Source: JADJRG01 sp964474905 (GTDB taxonomy: Bacteria > Myxococcota_A > Polyangia > Nannocystales > Nannocystaceae). Taken from it: 64,000 nucleotides of DNA. Location: NCBI GenBank assembly GCA_964474905.1, contig CAYYUP010000015.1, positions 1-64,000 of the forward strand. Reading direction: 5' to 3'. The translations under genes were made by a program, and so were the position numbers. Position 1 is the stretch's first letter. Every line of letters starts with the position of its first letter. Below, one piece after another: positions 27,601 through 35,393 of this stretch. A model generated the notes under the pieces. The model worked only from the letters and a program-made list of their open reading frames with translations. It did no database searches and was not told where the DNA came from.

Positions 27601-29882
27601 CGTCCGGTGCGGCCAGCGTCGAGGGCCGCGCTCAGGAAGGAGAGTGCTTCGCGGTCGGCAAAAGCATTGTGGGCAGCCTCACCGGCGACCGCACAGGTCT
27701 CGTAGACACGCTCGTGATCGATGCCGCGGTAGCCGGCCAGTGTGTGGCGGGCGAGTTCGTAGATCGAGGTGTCGTCACCCTGGCGGGCGAGCCAATCGGC
27801 GATCGATCGGTGCGAGCTCCGTTTTTCGTCGCGATCGAGTTCGTTGACGAGGGCGAGGCGGAAGCGCTCGTGTGTGAAGTGCAGGGTGCCGCCGTGCTCG
27901 CCCTCTAGAATCTGCGCTTCCATGCCCTCGGCGATCACGTTGGCGAGTTCGCGGCGACGGAGGTCGCTGATCACGGCGAGGCCCTCGAGGGTGAATCGGT
28001 TGCCCCAGACCGCGGCGTGGGCCAGCGTCTCGCGCGAGCGGCGGGAGAGACCGTCGATCCGCAGCATGCCGAGAGCGAGGATGTCGCGGGGCAGATCGAG
28101 GCGACGCAGCGCTGTTAGATCGACAGCCCAGCCGGTCCAGGTGGGATAGAGGGCGCCGTCTTCGAGGAGCGCGAGCAGGTACTCACGGATGATCAACGGC
28201 ACGCCCTCGCCGCGGCGATTGAGGGCGCTGACGAGATCGTCAGGAAGCAGATCGACGCCCAAAAAAGCGCTGACGAGTTCTTTGACCTCAGAGGTATTTA
28301 GGGGCCTGGGGGCGAGCCTGTGGGCGTCGTGCTCGCGGGCGAGAGTGAGGAGCTCGATCGATGTTTTGCGGGGCAGCGGGCGGTGGCTGAGGATCAGCAG
28401 GAGGGGGAGCTTGGGCAGGCGACGGAGCAGACGGCGCAGTACTTCGTCGGAGCCGGAGTCGAGGTCTTGCACGCCGTCGATGTGGATCGCCGATGCCTGG
28501 TGGCTGACGAGATTGGCGACGAAGCCGGCGAGCAGCTCGTAGCACTGCTCGCTCTCGTCGGGCGGAGAGGCATTTTGAGGGCGGAGCCCGAGCCAGGTCG
28601 CGAGGCTCGGGGCCACAGTGCTCACCTGCACCGGGACCTCGCCGAGGGCCTCGCGGTAGCGCTTGCGTTCGTGCTCTTGGTGGAGCGGCGGTAGGCGACG
28701 GAGACGGGCCGCGAGACCGTCGAGCAATCCGCCCAGGGCACTAAAGGGGCGCTCTTCGGCGCTCGAGCATTCGATCGAGAGGACTCTGCCGCCGGTTGTT
28801 GCGAGGCGCCCGAGGAACTCGTCGACGAGGCGGGTCTTGCCGATACCGATGCGGCCCTTAACCATCGCAATACGGCCGCTACCCCGGCTGATCTCCGCCC
28901 AAAGTCGGCCGAGATCGGCGAGCTCTTCGGCGCGACCGACGAGGGGGATTGTCGCTTCGACCGCGAAGGTCGCGTCGCGGAGGCCGAGATCGATACCTTT
29001 GCCGCTGAGCATCGCCTCGTCGAGGTCTCGGAGGCGGCGGAGGTCGGCGGCCAAGGAGGCGCCGCTCTGGTAGCGATCGTCGGGATCCTTGGCGAGCAGT
29101 TTGCGGATGATCGCCGCTAGCGCGGGGCTGACCCCTCGGACATGTTCGCGGAGATCCGGGATCGGTGCGCTCGCGTGCATGCGGAGGAGTTCGCCGGCAT
29201 CGTCGGCCACGAAGGGCGGGCGCCCGGCCAGGCACTCGTAGAGAACGACCCCGAGCGAGTAAAGATCGGAGCGCCGATCGATCGGTCGCGCGAGCATGCC
29301 GGTCTGCTCGGGGGCCGCGTACACAAAGGTGCCGATGGCCTCGCTGCGGACCTGGGTTTGGTGGCGGTGGGCGAAGCCGAAGTCGATGAGCCGGGGACCG
29401 CCGTGGGCGTCGAAGAGGATGTTTCCCGGTTTCAGATCGCGGTGCACGATGTGGTTTCGGTGCACGATCGCCAGGGTGTCGGCCATCGTCACGCCGAGGC
29501 GCACGACCTCATCTTCGGGCAGTCGGCCCCGTGCCAGGCGACGGGAGAGCGAGCCGCCTGCGAGGTGTTCGAGCACGATGTAGGGGATGCCCTGAGCGCG
29601 GCCGACGTGGTAGACGCGGGGCAGGGCACCCTGGCTGAGGCGCGCGAGTTGGGCGGCCTCGCGGTAGAAGCGGGCGACCATGGCCGGCGAGACGGCGCCG
29701 CGGCTGGTGTCGTAGATCTTGAGAGCGACCGGCTGTCCGCCTCGGTGGCCGAGAAATACGACGCTCGCAGCACCGCGCCCGATAGGCTCGATCAGCTGGA
29801 CTCCTGGGATCGATAATGCCAGTGACACGGAGGCTTTGTGCGCGCCGAGCGGAATGCGCGTAGAGAAGCCCGAGGGTAGCAC
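24684..29882 (-). CDS. Ser/Thr kinase-AAA ATPase-GAF-histidine kinase fusion
   Basis: Giant cytosolic signalling protein, 1732 residues, GTG start. Order of parts: Hanks Ser/Thr kinase (about 25-290; IGRGAASVVF, HRDLKPGN, DFGFAHR), AAA/STAND-type ATPase (about 310-640; P-loop GRIGIGKTR near 343), a long helical TPR-like region (about 700-1230), GAF domain (about 1290-1440), HisKA with SHELRTPLNAI (phospho-His near 1508), and HATPase (about 1610-1725; N-box NLLNNAAKFT, G1 DTGIGM, G2 GTGLGLAI). All catalytic motifs are intact, so both kinase activities are possible. This layout is known as the trifunctional kinase/ATP-binding/sensor histidine kinase family, common in cyanobacteria and myxobacteria. 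No response regulator is nearby. Confidence 0.95.
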   Translation of the reverse strand: MLPSGFSTRIPLGAHKASVSLALSIPGVQLIEPIGRGAASVVFLGHRGGQPVALKIYDTSRGAVSPAMVARFYREAAQLARLSQGALPRVYHVGRAQGIPYIVLEHLAGGSLSRRLARGRLPEDEVVRLGVTMADTLAIVHRNHIVHRDLKPGNILFDAHGGPRLIDFGFAHRHQTQVRSEAIGTFVYAAPEQTGMLARPIDRRSDLYSLGVVLYECLAGRPPFVADDAGELLRMHASAPIPDLREHVRGVSPALAAIIRKLLAKDPDDRYQSGASLAADLRRLRDLDEAMLSGKGIDLGLRDATFAVEATIPLVGRAEELADLGRLWAEISRGSGRIAMVKGRIGIGKTRLVDEFLGRLATTGGRVLSIECSSAEERPFSALGGLLDGLAARLRRLPPLHQEHERKRYREALGEVPVQVSTVAPSLATWLGLRPQNASPPDESEQCYELLAGFVANLVSHQASAIHIDGVQDLDSGSDEVLRRLLRRLPKLPLLLILSHRPLPRKTSIELLTLAREHDAHRLAPRPLNTSEVKELVSAFLGVDLLPDDLVSALNRRGEGVPLIIREYLLALLEDGALYPTWTGWAVDLTALRRLDLPRDILALGMLRIDGLSRRSRETLAHAAVWGNRFTLEGLAVISDLRRRELANVIAEGMEAQILEGEHGGTLHFTHERFRLALVNELDRDEKRSSHRSIADWLARQGDDTSIYELARHTLAGYRGIDHERVYETCAVAGEAAHNAFADREALSFLSAALDAGRTGRQAISGELLERLGAVCLRLGRLSEALQHFGAALEGHHERLPRARVWSAIAAAHCQSNDFEPAHAALLTAFETLQIPYPSNSPVELLRSLWMFVVVVLLLAIGRGAGRAKAASREKITLHGQLLGTSARIAYSEYHTRAIELFQTTIRCLYLGHLIGPSPLYVRGLAGQGITTAILGFQRSSMNYYDRAETIAKALESPALMGYVTFFRGFALDYCGDARGATELYWLTLERYGDWLPAWDYATDAATMILQLTARGLCREAEPLLDDLLTRLGDDLSDPTHGHPLTALIGGALSSALCTLGRNEQANAALARNLALVERNISDRVNWTLCSGYRAYNHCERGDLGSTLDAIFTAFESRGISPRRAPPHSSVAFTYLALARLSQWYAAEVLDRSQRHLQLTAAIRNLQRAAYTATDRGTLMVLQAWQSWQVGEVRGALDLLSRADELARDQVVPSVRFHAARLRAHIYASIGNPESAADEARIAVDLAQEHGWLHRTRWIREDMRPEAPLGRVVATLGRQGQPSWARILSRATTPNTEGTSSGSGSPRFSVGSVSMHGVLDIRQLGHLDALLEVSLAAASATSLHELAETALGVLARVFNAERGFLLLCGPTGDLETISGRSIDGDDLTHDGGYSRTVVEQVRLTRDPLVVTGTEDGIVLGSESVVAQDLRSILAAPLLLRERLVGVVYLDNGVAAGIFTRRDAQILQAIASQLAIAIEVASTTDSLTQARDQALAANRAKSAFLANMSHELRTPLNAIIGYCELLQEELPERDTESAIEDLERIHGASTHLLGLISHVLDLSKIEAGKMELVERNFALLPVIEEVVATVGPLLAKNNNTLEYQRKPDLGEIVADQMRLWQILLNLLNNAAKFTQDGTITLEIEGSEEQVYFAVHDTGIGMTQEELARLFEEFYQADMSPARRYSGTGLGLAITRRLVEAMGGEISVESTPGVGSTFSVILPRHRLIPPLTTA

Positions 29883-29973
29883 GCGGGGGCCTCCGAGGCG
29901 GTGCTTGAAAAAGCGATGACTGGCTCGCTAATGCCCTGTTACGGGCATGTTTGGGCGTATTTGACCGGCGCGG

Positions 29974-30073
29974 AACGACCTGGTGAGCGCATCCAAAGTC
30001 GGGTCCGGAGGGGCTCCGAGGAGAACCTGTACTCGGCGAATTGGAGCGATGAAAAACGACCTGGTGAGCGCAT
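29974..30073 (+). repeat. 19-bp direct repeat, 81-bp spacing
   Basis: AACGACCTGGTGAGCGCAT occurs exactly at 29974-29992 and 30055-30073. The spacing of 81 bp is a multiple of 3, so a plus-strand frame would encode a degenerate 27-residue duplication (RPGERI-x-S twice). Confidence 0.8.
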
Positions 30074-30163
30074 TAAAAGTTGGCCCAGGAGAGGGCTGCG
30101 CGCTGAGCTTTTACGAGGCGCAGGTGGACAGGGCACGGGTGTTTTGTCAGCGCACAACTTAGG

Positions 30164-30199
30164 GTCGACATCGTCGACATCGTCGACATCGTCGACATC
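30164..30199. repeat. 9-bp tandem repeat GTCGACATC x4
   Basis: Four exact tandem copies of GTCGACATC, followed by GTCGATGCG. Each unit includes a GTCGAC palindrome, so the array is also a set of phased 6-bp dyads. Confidence 0.9.
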
Positions 30200-30330
30200 G
30201 TCGATGCGATCGACCGTCGGAGGTGGTCAACCCGCGGGTCAGCGGCCCACTCGCGGGTCTGTGTACCGGTAAAATCATCAGTGATCACACTGCCCGAAGT
30301 TTGGCGAAGGAGCTGCAATAGCTAGGGGCC

Positions 30331-31899
30331 ATGCTGACCCGTACGTACTCCGCGAGCATGTTGGGCGTCGACGCTCTCCTCGTCACCGTCGAGGCCTCCG
30401 TCGGTCTTGGCCTCCCTGGGCTTACTCTCGTCGGTCGAGCGACGGGGGCGCTTTGCGAGGCGCGTGAGCGGGTCAAGAGCGCTCTTAGCCACTGCGGCCA
30501 TTCGATCCCGCCGCGCAAGCAGATCGTCAATCTGGCGCCCGCCGATGAGCGCAAGGAGAGCCCAGGCATCGATCTTGCGGTCGCCGCGGCGTTGCTGGGT
30601 GCTCACGGGGTGATTCCGTCGGAGCGCCTCGACAAGCAGGTGCTCTTTTGGGGGGAGCTTGGTCTCGACGGCATCGTTCGGCCAGCGGTGGGTACCTTGG
30701 TGATCGCCGAGTGTGCCCGTCGCGAAGGGTTTTCTGCGATCGCGGTCGCCGAGGAGAGCGCGGCGGAGGCGAGCTTGCTGCCGGGTATCGAGGTCTGGCC
30801 GGTCCGCGACCTGGCCCATCTGGTGGCCCATCTTCGGGGCGAGGTCGTGATCGACAACCAGCCGCCAGCGAGCGCCGAGCAGCTGGCGCAGTCGGGGATC
30901 CTGGGTCCCGATATGGAGGACGTGCGGGGCATGGTGTTGGCCAGGCGGGCGATCGAGGCGATGGTCGCGGGGGGTCACAACCTCCTCCTGCACGGCCCGC
31001 CGGGGGTCGGTAAGACGATGCTCGCGCGTCGGGCTGCGGCGCTCTTCCCCGAGCTCGATCGCGAAGAGGCGATCGAGGTCACCAAGATCCACGGGGTCGT
31101 TGGCACTCGTCGGGTTCGCCGCGGTCAAGGTGCAGAGTTGCGTTCGCGGCCGCCCTTTCGCGCACCCCATCACACGGTGACGCCAGCGGGGTTGCTGGGC
31201 GGTGGTTCTCCGCTGCGGCCCGGCGAGGTCAGCTTGGCTCACCGCGGTCTGCTTTTTCTCGATGAGCTGCCAGAGTTCGGGCGGGCCTGTCTCGAGGGTC
31301 TGCGAGAGCCCTTGGAGGAGGGGCAGGTCAACCTCGTGCGCGCGCAGGCGCAGCTGCAGATGCCGGCCCGATTTCAGCTGATGGCCGCGATGAACCCCTG
31401 TCCCTGCGGCTATCTCGGGCATCCCGAGCGAAACTGCGTGGACTCGCCAGCGGCGGTACTTCGCTACCAACAGCGGCTCTCGGGGCCGCTCCTCGATCGC
31501 CTGGATCTGGTGGTACCGGTGTCGCCCGCGAGCCCAGAGGAGCTCGCACGGCGTCGAGCCTCCGAGTCCTCTTCGGTGATCCGTGCGCGGATTGTCCGGG
31601 CACGGGAGCGTCAGCGGCAGCGTCTTGCGGGCACAGGTCTGCGGACAAATGCCGAAATTCCCGCCGATGGGGGGTTGTTAGAGCGCTTCTTACCGCTCCA
31701 TGCCGAGGCCGAGCGCATGCTTCGCTCGCTCGCCCGCAAGCGCTGCCTCAGCCCAAGGGCCCAGCATCGGCTTCGGCGTGTGGCCGCGACGCTCATGGAT
31801 CTGGGCGCCGAAGACAGGCCGGTGCAGGGCAAGATCAGCGCAGCTGCAGTCGCCGAGGCCGCGCATCTCCGCCGGCTTCCAGATTACGGAGCAGGCTGA
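30331..31899 (+). CDS. comM: YifB/ComM family Mg-chelatase-like AAA+ ATPase
   Basis: AAA+ helicase-like ATPase of 522 residues, the usual size. N-terminal SVGLGLPGLTLVG-type segment in the first 40 residues; Walker A GPPGVGKTMLARR near 225; Walker B FLDELPEFGR near 312; MNPCPCGYLGHP near 355 and GPLLDRLDLVVPV near 390 complete the Mg-chelatase fold. ComM is a branch-migration helicase aiding integration of incoming DNA in transformable bacteria. AGGGG precedes the ATG. It is alone on its strand here. Confidence 0.95.
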   Translation: MLTRTYSASMLGVDALLVTVEASVGLGLPGLTLVGRATGALCEARERVKSALSHCGHSIPPRKQIVNLAPADERKESPGIDLAVAAALLGAHGVIPSERLDKQVLFWGELGLDGIVRPAVGTLVIAECARREGFSAIAVAEESAAEASLLPGIEVWPVRDLAHLVAHLRGEVVIDNQPPASAEQLAQSGILGPDMEDVRGMVLARRAIEAMVAGGHNLLLHGPPGVGKTMLARRAAALFPELDREEAIEVTKIHGVVGTRRVRRGQGAELRSRPPFRAPHHTVTPAGLLGGGSPLRPGEVSLAHRGLLFLDELPEFGRACLEGLREPLEEGQVNLVRAQAQLQMPARFQLMAAMNPCPCGYLGHPERNCVDSPAAVLRYQQRLSGPLLDRLDLVVPVSPASPEELARRRASESSSVIRARIVRARERQRQRLAGTGLRTNAEIPADGGLLERFLPLHAEAERMLRSLARKRCLSPRAQHRLRRVAATLMDLGAEDRPVQGKISAAAVAEAAHLRRLPDYGAG

Positions 31900-31933
31900 G
31901 GGCTGGCCTGTTTAGGTTAAGGGCCGAGTGCAT

Positions 31934-31966
31934 GACTCGATCCGAGTTGGAGGATCGGGACGAGTC
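31934..31966. terminator. Hairpin between convergent genes
   Basis: GACTCGATCC at 31934-31943 can pair with GGAT..CGAGTC up to 31966 (six-bp outer arms, inner CGATCC/GGATCG). It lies in the 87-bp space between convergent comM and the QEGLA gene. There is no T-tract, so termination is only suggested. Confidence 0.35.
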
Positions 31967-31986
31967 GTCTGGGTCATAGCCCCGGC

Positions 31987-33240
31987 TCAGCGCTGCTCGG
32001 CGAAGTCTGCGAGCTCAAAGGAGCTGAGATCAAAGCGCGTGCTCCAGGCCGAGTACATCAAAAAAGCTGCCAAGGCCGCCCGATTGCCGACCCAGGGCGG
32101 CTCGTAGATGGGCCCCGCGAGCTCTCCCGAGTCAAACCAGGGCGAGAGATCGAGGGTATCGCCGAGCGTCAGCCGGCCGGCAAATAGGTAGTGCAGCAGC
32201 TCGGGGCGCCTGGTTTCGATCGCCTTGAGCAAGAAGGCGTGGACCCGAAGCAGCCCCTGGAGATAGACGATGTCCTTGGTAAAGACGACACGGCCGCGAA
32301 CATCCCCGCCGCGAAAGACTCGCATCGCCGAGTGAAAGCTCTCGTGCAGGTTTTGCCCGCCATCGTGAAAAAAGCGGAAGAGTTCGATGAAGTCGGCGCC
32401 GTCTAGGGCCATGTCGACAGCGATCACCCGAAGCGCGATCCGCCGGAGTCGCGAGAGGTCCATCGTATTGGTGATCATCTCGGCGAAGGTTGCGAGACCC
32501 TCTTGAGTGCTCGTGGTTCGCGGGGAGCCGAGGCCAAGGCAGCGGAGTCGGGGCTGTTCGCGGCCGTTTCGCGAGGTCGCGGAGTGCACGAAGATCTCGT
32601 GCTCGAGGAGTTGGTCCAGGTCGTTTTGAGAGAAGCCGGTGGCCGCTCGGATGCGGACTCGACGGGCACCGGCGGCCGCTTTGGAGGCCATGTCAGCGTC
32701 GATGACCACCGCGATCGGATGGTCTACGAAGACCTCTGCGATCCGTGTGCGCAGCGATTCGGCGACGTGCATCGGGGTCAGGACATAGGCGTCGTCGGGG
32801 ATGTAGCTGGCGGCGATCAGATCGCGGGACAGAGAGAGGAAGCTCTCGGCTGCGTCGCGGTTGCTCACCTGGGTAGGTCCGACGAGATCGGCGGGGCCGC
32901 CGTAAAGCTCTAGGGAGAGCTTCGTGAAGGAGGGACGCCCGATCTCCGAGAGCATCGCCGCGGCGATCCGGTAGGAGCGGGCGGTGCGGGCGAGGAAACG
33001 GCCGACAGGGTGTTGTTCATCACAGGCGCCGATGATGCTCTGCAGCAGAGCCTGGGTTTTGGCGGTCTCGGGGCGGGGCAGATCGACCGTGGGTAGCCGC
33101 GGATCGCCTCTGTGCCAGCCCTCGAGGAAGACGTCGACCGATCCCGGGGGCCAGGCCAGGGTGCTCAGGATTTTGATCCGCCGGGCGGCCCCGAGGAGGC
33201 GACGGTCGATGTCTTCAAATTGGGCGAGAGAGCGTTCCAT
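31987..33240 (-). CDS. QEGLA-motif (DUF1704/MATCAP-like) metallopeptidase
   Basis: Protein of 417 residues of the 'flavohemoglobin expression-modulating QEGLA motif' family (DUF1704). It has the metal-binding HEIFVH (HExxxH) near 215 and STQEGLATFAEM near 250, as in tyrosine carboxypeptidases of the MATCAP group. FFHDGGQNLHESFHSAMRVF near 310 is a further conserved block. The bacterial substrate is unknown; eukaryotic relatives cut C-terminal Tyr of tubulin. Cytosolic, no signal peptide. ATG at 33240. Confidence 0.85.
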   Translation of the reverse strand: MERSLAQFEDIDRRLLGAARRIKILSTLAWPPGSVDVFLEGWHRGDPRLPTVDLPRPETAKTQALLQSIIGACDEQHPVGRFLARTARSYRIAAAMLSEIGRPSFTKLSLELYGGPADLVGPTQVSNRDAAESFLSLSRDLIAASYIPDDAYVLTPMHVAESLRTRIAEVFVDHPIAVVIDADMASKAAAGARRVRIRAATGFSQNDLDQLLEHEIFVHSATSRNGREQPRLRCLGLGSPRTTSTQEGLATFAEMITNTMDLSRLRRIALRVIAVDMALDGADFIELFRFFHDGGQNLHESFHSAMRVFRGGDVRGRVVFTKDIVYLQGLLRVHAFLLKAIETRRPELLHYLFAGRLTLGDTLDLSPWFDSGELAGPIYEPPWVGNRAALAAFLMYSAWSTRFDLSSFELADFAEQR

Positions 33241-33397
33241 CGGCGGATTCAGGGCTTAGGGTAGCAGGTCGCCGCGCCCGCGGAGGGGCTTCACAGGTGG
33301 TCTGCGTTCGCCAGGGAGTGCGACTGTGGGGCGCGGGCGTGCATGCTCATTCTGGTTTGCCCCGGTCGCGGCGGTAGCTTATGGTCGCGCCCCGCTT

Positions 33398-34009
33398 ATG
33401 CCCCATCAAGTCGGCAAAGATCTCGATGCCTGGTGTACCCGCTGCAAGCTGGACACCACGCATGTCATCGTCTCTCTCAAGGCTGACGGCCTCAGCCCCA
33501 AAAGGGTGGAGTGCACGTCCTGTCGTGGACAACACAATTACCGCCCGCCGAAGATGTCGACGGAGACCGCGAAGGCGAGCCGTGGCAGCGGCACGATCAG
33601 TCGCAAGGCGATGGCCGTTGCCGCCGCTCAGCAGATGGCGGACGTCACCGCCGAGGCGATGCCCGCCGGGCACACGCCGACTAAAAAACCGCCGGTCGTC
33701 GACCTCTCCGAGCCGCCCGTCCCGAAGAAGAAAAAAGCCACGCGTAAGCGGGCCGTAGGTCCAAAGCTGACCGCGGCCCAGCGCGCGAAGGCGAGGGCTG
33801 TGGCTGTGGCCGCGGCCAAATGGGGCGAAAGCCTGGAGGGCGCGGATCTTACGGGTGCTCGCAAATACTCGATGCGCGAGACCTTCGCCGAGAAGGAGCT
33901 GGTCGAGCACCCGCGCTTTGGTGTCGGTTACGTGGTTGCGACCCAAGGTCCGCAAAAGATCGAGGTGCTTTTCGAGGCCGGCGTTAAAACCCTCGCAATG
34001 GGCCGTTAA
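33398..34009 (+). CDS. Zinc-ribbon protein with CarD/UvrD-type 'HPxFGxG' tail
   Basis: Basic protein of 204 residues. N-terminal zinc ribbon with C-x2-C (CTRC) and C-x2-C (CTSC) in the first 45 residues; Ala/Lys/Thr/Arg-rich, likely disordered middle; C-terminal module with LVEHPRFGVGYVVATQG and VLFEAGVKTLAMG, the pattern seen in CarD-like and UvrD C-terminal Tudor domains that contact RNA polymerase. This suggests a transcription-associated factor, which is inference. ATG 33398 is preferred; the 24 codons upstream are unrelated in style. Confidence 0.75.
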   Translation: MPHQVGKDLDAWCTRCKLDTTHVIVSLKADGLSPKRVECTSCRGQHNYRPPKMSTETAKASRGSGTISRKAMAVAAAQQMADVTAEAMPAGHTPTKKPPVVDLSEPPVPKKKKATRKRAVGPKLTAAQRAKARAVAVAAAKWGESLEGADLTGARKYSMRETFAEKELVEHPRFGVGYVVATQGPQKIEVLFEAGVKTLAMGR

Positions 34010-34236
34010 GGGCCATTACTAGGAGATTCGCGCTGTCTTGCGCCGCGGCGGACACGTCGCTGGCGACGAGAGATACGCAGCGCGACCCCGATCGCGATGC
34101 GCGAGGCTGTCGACAGTCGACCGCGGTCGGGGCTCGTTTAGAGGAGGGGCGCCGGGCCGGGTCCTCATATGTCGATAGTTTTCACGACTATTTGCAGTAC
34201 ATACATATGGAGCGTGAAAGCTTATAGTGGGTTGCC

Positions 34237-35373
34237 ATGCTTTGTTCTGTGCGTCAATCGCAGCTTCTCCGTCTGTCCTTGAGTGCCGTCATGATGACCG
34301 GGCTCTCCGCCTGTTTTGCGGCGGGCAGTTCGACGGGGGGCAGTAACGGAGGCAGCCAAACCGGCTTAACCTCGCCCACGAGCTCTAGCGGGAGCACCGG
34401 CGGATCGAGCTCCTCGGGCATGACATCTCCGGAGACGAGCAGTTCGGGTTCGGGTTCGAGCACCGGCACGAGTACCGGAGAGACGAGCACCGGAGAGACG
34501 AGTACCGGCGGTGGTTGCCCCGGGCCGTGTGAACCCGGAGAGGTCGAAGAAGGCGATCCCTGCGGGAAGTGCGGGATCAATGTACGTACCTGCGGGGATA
34601 TGTGCACCTTTGGCGAGTGGTCCTGCGAGGGCAGCGACGCCTGTGCGATCTGGTCCTTGCCAGCGGAAAGCCAGGAGTGGCAGGCCGTGCCCTGGTACGA
34701 CATCGCGAATCCCGCGGACGAGCCGAACTCGCCGGTTGAGGCCACCTTTGGCATGAGTGGGGTCGGTCGGGCGTTGTTCCTGACAAATAGCACCTATCAC
34801 GTGCTCGATGTGGCCAATATGGTGTGGGTGACCTCTGGAGTGCGCACAGATATCTTTCCTGAGCTGGGTAACGCGATCTTAACCGCGGCGTACTCCGTCA
34901 ACGGCGGTGAAAACATGGGGGAGGATCCTGTGCTTATCGAGGACATCACGCTCCTCTCGGCGGACACTGTGTGGGTGTATCAGGATTTTAACCCTAATAC
35001 CCTGACAGTGAATTACCTACTGGATCAGCCTTGTTGCGCGGATAACGAGGATTGGATGACCCCAGAGGCGCCCAATCCCGGGGAGATCCGGGGTATGTGG
35101 CTGGATCTCGTCGGCGATGAGCTGTGGATCGATCGCGATATCAGCGGCTGTGATGGCCTGCCTCCGGGCTCAAAGATGGTGAAGTACGAAGCGGCGATCG
35201 TCAATGATAACACTGTGCGCGTCGGTGATATCGGCCAGTGTTTTGACTTTGTCTACAAGTCGCCCTATGCCGCCTATCCGCCGCTTGTCCTGCAAGGCGC
35301 ACCAGCAGAGGCATCATTGATAAGCGGCGCCTTCTACTTAGAGGGCATCCACTTGGTGGGCAATCACGACTGA
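34237..35373 (+). CDS. Stalked Cys-rich lipoprotein
   Basis: Predicted lipoprotein of 378 residues: lipobox GLSAC (Cys 26), then about 75 residues of Ser/Gly/Thr stalk (GSSTGGSNGG, TSTGETSTGE), then a Cys-rich segment (CPGPCEPGE, CGKCG, CTFGEWSC) like those in myxococcal surface proteins, and about 230 residues of unknown domain. No catalytic motif seen. The upstream 225 bp is A/T-rich near the ATG with paired CATATG (34169-34174 and 34204-34209). It converges with the PAP2 gene. Confidence 0.75.
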   Translation: MLCSVRQSQLLRLSLSAVMMTGLSACFAAGSSTGGSNGGSQTGLTSPTSSSGSTGGSSSSGMTSPETSSSGSGSSTGTSTGETSTGETSTGGGCPGPCEPGEVEEGDPCGKCGINVRTCGDMCTFGEWSCEGSDACAIWSLPAESQEWQAVPWYDIANPADEPNSPVEATFGMSGVGRALFLTNSTYHVLDVANMVWVTSGVRTDIFPELGNAILTAAYSVNGGENMGEDPVLIEDITLLSADTVWVYQDFNPNTLTVNYLLDQPCCADNEDWMTPEAPNPGEIRGMWLDLVGDELWIDRDISGCDGLPPGSKMVKYEAAIVNDNTVRVGDIGQCFDFVYKSPYAAYPPLVLQGAPAEASLISGAFYLEGIHLVGNHD

Positions 35374-35393
35374 GCGTGGTTGGCCCCTTTAGC

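Larger units (their letters stand above)
29883..30330. other. Divergent intergenic region with repeats, 448 bp
   Basis: Lies between the divergent giant kinase and comM genes. It contains a 19-bp direct repeat (AACGACCTGGTGAGCGCAT at 29974-29992 and 30055-30073) and a 9-bp tandem repeat (30164-30199). Plus-strand frames here are repeat-driven and I do not call them genes. Confidence 0.6.

Noticed and set aside
30164..30199. GTCGACATC array as a CRISPR
   Set aside because: Units are only 9 bp, contiguous and without spacers.
29901..30272. 123-codon plus-strand frame before comM
   Set aside because: Driven by the 81-bp repeat and the Ser/Thr triplet array; no conserved domain.
30322..31470. 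382-codon minus-strand frame opposite comM
   Set aside because: Shadow of a well-recognised AAA+ ATPase.
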